A stretch of 6,985 nt of DNA, from assembly GCA_003554565.1 (NCBI GenBank), contig PWGR01000206.1:1-6985 (forward strand). Direction: 5' to 3'. Shown here in pieces: positions 5,348-6,985 of this stretch. Positions within the stretch are counted from its first letter, which is position 1, and each line of letters begins with the position of its first letter. The notes under the pieces are model-generated. The model was not told the origin of the DNA, searched no databases, and saw only the letters and a program-made list of their open reading frames with translations. Source of the stretch: Clostridia bacterium. Lineage in GTDB: Bacteria; Bacillota; Sulfobacillia; SLMV01. A program made the position numbers and the translations under genes.

Positions 5348-6103
5348 GTGGTGCTGGATTCCATTGATTCCCTGCACAGGAGCGAGCGGGTAACAGACGC
5401 GATCCTGAGCCAGCTGCGCGACCTGCTTGACTCGGGGGAGCTGGAGCCGGGCGAGAAGCTGCCCTCGGAGAAAGACCTGGCAGATGCTTTTGGCGTCGGA
5501 AGATCCACCATCCGGGAGTCACTGCAGTTTCTCGAGCAGATGGGGTTGATTGAGACCCGGCATGGAGTGGGCAGATTCGTTACCGAGGAAGTCGAAATTA
5601 TAAGTGGCGGACTGAACTGGGTACAGGACCTGCGCGTCTCGTCCGCCATGAACCTGTTGGAGGCGAGGGAAACAGTGGAGGTTGACTGTGCGCGCTATGC
5701 GGCGGAGAGGGCGGGGGCCGAAGACGTGGGGGCGCTGGAACAATTGCTAGCGACAATCAGGGATTCGTCGTGTATTCGCTCCGCCTTTGAGGCCGAGATG
5801 GATTTTCACCTCCGGCTAGCGGAGAGCTGCGGTAATCCGGTCATGTCCAATCTGGTCAGGATGCTGTTTGCCACCCTCCGGTTGCAGGTCCGGGACTTCG
5901 AGGAGACCATGCCGTTCACCCGGGAGCGCATCATCGAGCTGTTTTACGATGTGGTGCAGGCCCTGCGGGAGCGGGATCCGGGACGAGCGGCGCGCGCCAT
6001 GCGTGAGCACTTCGCCGTCACCAAGGAGTCGTTTGAACTGCTGGTGTCCGCACAGGGTGAGGAATGCGGGTGCCCGGGAGCCGGGCAGCAGCTGCCGCCG
6101 TAA
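5348..6103 (+). CDS. GntR-family regulator, FadR subfamily (winged HTH plus FCD domain)
   Basis: A 251-aa dimeric transcription factor. The winged helix-turn-helix is at about 12-80 (LEPGEKLPSEKDLADAFGV, RSTIRESLQFLEQMGLIETR, then the wing GVGRFVT). The all-helical FCD ligand-binding domain is at about 100-232. The four positions that usually bind metal in FCD domains (Asp, His, His, His) read E150, H154, F199 and H221 here, so one histidine is lost and the aspartate is a glutamate. The C-terminal tail has CGC and is proline/glutamine-rich. It starts at GTG behind a strong ribosome binding site. Its place after the activase-hypD pair suggests it controls their expression. The effector may be hydroxyproline or a product, which is inference. 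GATGTC-G-GACATC before the activase is the best candidate target. Its stop is 40 bp from that of a convergent radical SAM gene. Confidence 0.92.
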   Translation: MVLDSIDSLHRSERVTDAILSQLRDLLDSGELEPGEKLPSEKDLADAFGVGRSTIRESLQFLEQMGLIETRHGVGRFVTEEVEIISGGLNWVQDLRVSSAMNLLEARETVEVDCARYAAERAGAEDVGALEQLLATIRDSSCIRSAFEAEMDFHLRLAESCGNPVMSNLVRMLFATLRLQVRDFEETMPFTRERIIELFYDVVQALRERDPGRAARAMREHFAVTKESFELLVSAQGEECGCPGAGQQLPP

Positions 6104-6118
6104 ACAGAACCCCCTGGT

Positions 6119-6151
6119 GCGCCAGCCCGCGGCGCGGCCCGCTTCATTTTT
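6119..6151 (+). terminator. Weak candidate terminator after the regulator
   Basis: GCGCC (6119-6123) and GGCGC (6131-6135) can pair around a 7-base loop, followed after ten bases by ATTTTT (6146-6151). The distance between stem and T-run is long for an intrinsic terminator. The element overlaps the end of the convergent radical SAM gene, where a terminator would be expected. Confidence 0.3.
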
Positions 6152-6985
6152 CCCCGTATTCAGTGCGGAAACCCGCGAGGAAAGCCTTCTGCAGCTCGGG
6201 CATGCTGCCCAGTGCATTGCAGGCTCCGCACTGCGTACGGAGATCTTCCAACAGCGCGGGATTCTGCCGGTGAGCCAGGCGCAGGGCGTCGCCCACGGCC
6301 CTCTCTTCTGAGCCCAATCTCTCAGAAAGAAGAAGCAGTGAGCGAAATACCGCCCGGTTCATCCCGAACTCCCCGGTAGTGTCAGACTGGTTGACTTTCT
6401 GCACGATGCGGGAGAGCGAATCGTCCCAGATGCTGCCCACTGCAAAGGCGTGATTCCCACATGTGTACACTACCCCGCTGCTGTCGACAAAGAGATCTCT
6501 GTGGTGTTTTCCGTCATCATATGCGCGCTTTTGGGGTATGAAGTGTGGGCACCGGAGATTGAAGAGATCAGATCCGGTACGGTCCTCGAGGACATCACCG
6601 TCGAGCCGCCCGGCGTCGCCCACATTTGATACTCCCAGCCGCCTGACCAGTATCTTCCCCCTGTCAGTGCGCCAGATCTCCGTTTGTGCCGAAAGATTTT
6701 CCTGCCGGAATGCGCCGATCGTCCTTTTCAACGCCCGCAGAATGTCATCTGTGGGTCGCGTCAGCCGGCCGCTGGCCGTGGCCGTGATCCTCAACCGGTG
6801 GCCGATGGCCTCCAGTTCATGCACTGTACCGAAGCCCTCGGTCAGAAAGGCTTCTACGCTCCGGGCCGCTACTTCGACTGGAACGGCGGCGTAAATCCCG
6901 GAATCTGCGCTTTCCAGGGTGGTGTGGTTGCTGTCAATGCTGAAGTAGATCCTCGTCAATCCCGCCTCGCGCAGCCTGCGCGCGG
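6144..6985 (-). CDS. Radical SAM protein with SPASM/twitch-like C-terminal domain, 5' part beyond window
   Basis: The C-terminal 279 residues of a longer enzyme read from the right edge without a stop. An in-frame TTG at 6959 is probably internal, because the residues before it (ARRLREAG) run straight into LTRIYFSIDS, a typical radical SAM barrel helix-strand. The catalytic CxxxCxxC would lie further upstream, outside the window. Counting from 6959, four cysteines remain: C137 (RCPHF), C167 (in DSSGVVYTCGNHAFAVGSI, the G-x4-C form common in SPASM domains), and C244 and C247 (QCGAC). This fits a domain holding one auxiliary [4Fe-4S] cluster, as in twitch domains. Substrate and pathway are unknown; peptide modification and cofactor synthesis are both possible. 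It is convergent with the GntR-family regulator, 40 bp apart, and so is not part of the hypD operon. Confidence 0.75.
   Translation of the reverse strand, partial: ARRLREAGLTRIYFSIDSNHTTLESADSGIYAAVPVEVAARSVEAFLTEGFGTVHELEAIGHRLRITATASGRLTRPTDDILRALKRTIGAFRQENLSAQTEIWRTDRGKILVRRLGVSNVGDAGRLDGDVLEDRTGSDLFNLRCPHFIPQKRAYDDGKHHRDLFVDSSGVVYTCGNHAFAVGSIWDDSLSRIVQKVNQSDTTGEFGMNRAVFRSLLLLSERLGSEERAVGDALRLAHRQNPALLEDLRTQCGACNALGSMPELQKAFLAGFRTEYGEK

Noticed and set aside
4614..5522. A 302-residue antisense open frame spanning the end of hypD, the gap and the start of the regulator
   Set aside because: It crosses two real genes in antisense, has arginine/serine/proline-rich composition and no family resemblance.
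6071..6087. Perfect 7-bp hairpin TGCCCGG-GAG-CCGGGCA as a terminator
   Set aside because: It lies inside the coding end of the regulator and no T-run follows it; it may only be a by-product of GC-rich coding sequence.
6144..6959. A complete 271-aa protein starting at TTG 6959
   Set aside because: The frame stays open to the window edge with radical SAM-like residues before the TTG, so the gene almost certainly begins outside the window.

Overview
The window looks like a chromosomal stretch from a GC-rich anaerobe, most likely a Firmicute of the clostridial/Peptococcaceae kind. This is inference. The reasons are an oxygen-sensitive glycyl radical enzyme with its activase, an ECF-type vitamin/metal transporter S-component, strong GGAGG-type ribosome binding sites, frequent TTG/GTG starts, and GC content well above 50% by eye. 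An anaerobic deltaproteobacterium cannot be excluded, because NikR is common there.

Left part (1-1415, all minus strand): a small Xre-type helix-turn-helix regulator, then a NikR nickel-responsive repressor with all four nickel ligands, then an ECF transporter S-component that runs off the left edge. Between nikR and the transporter lies a perfect 9-bp inverted repeat, GGTAGCACA-N12-TGTGCTACC, with the geometry expected of a NikR operator. The transporter is therefore probably nickel-controlled, although it is not a recognisable NikM/CbiM.

Middle (1416-1844): a 429-bp intergenic region that separates the minus-strand regulators from a plus-strand catabolic operon. It holds two overlapping, oppositely directed promoter candidates, a three-half-site array (ATAAC / GTTAT / ATAAC at 11-bp steps), a second promoter-like stretch, a GATGTC-G-GACATC palindrome of the GntR/FadR operator type, and a hairpin just before the first ribosome binding site.

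Right-centre (1845-6103, plus strand): a radical SAM glycyl-radical activating enzyme, 3 nt from a 787-residue glycyl radical enzyme, followed after a 236-bp gap by a GntR/FadR-family regulator. The glycyl radical enzyme carries every residue I recall as important in Clostridioides difficile trans-4-hydroxy-L-proline dehydratase (HypD), at a constant numbering offset of 3. I therefore call it HypD: it dehydrates trans-4-hydroxyproline to 1-pyrroline-5-carboxylate, which a P5C reductase (not in this window) would turn into proline. The regulator is the likely local controller, perhaps acting at the palindrome upstream of the activase.

Right edge (6144-6985, minus strand, convergent): the C-terminal part of a radical SAM protein with a four-cysteine SPASM/twitch-like auxiliary-cluster domain. 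Its catalytic CxxxCxxC lies beyond the window. I saw no tRNA, rRNA, CRISPR array, insertion sequence or integration site.
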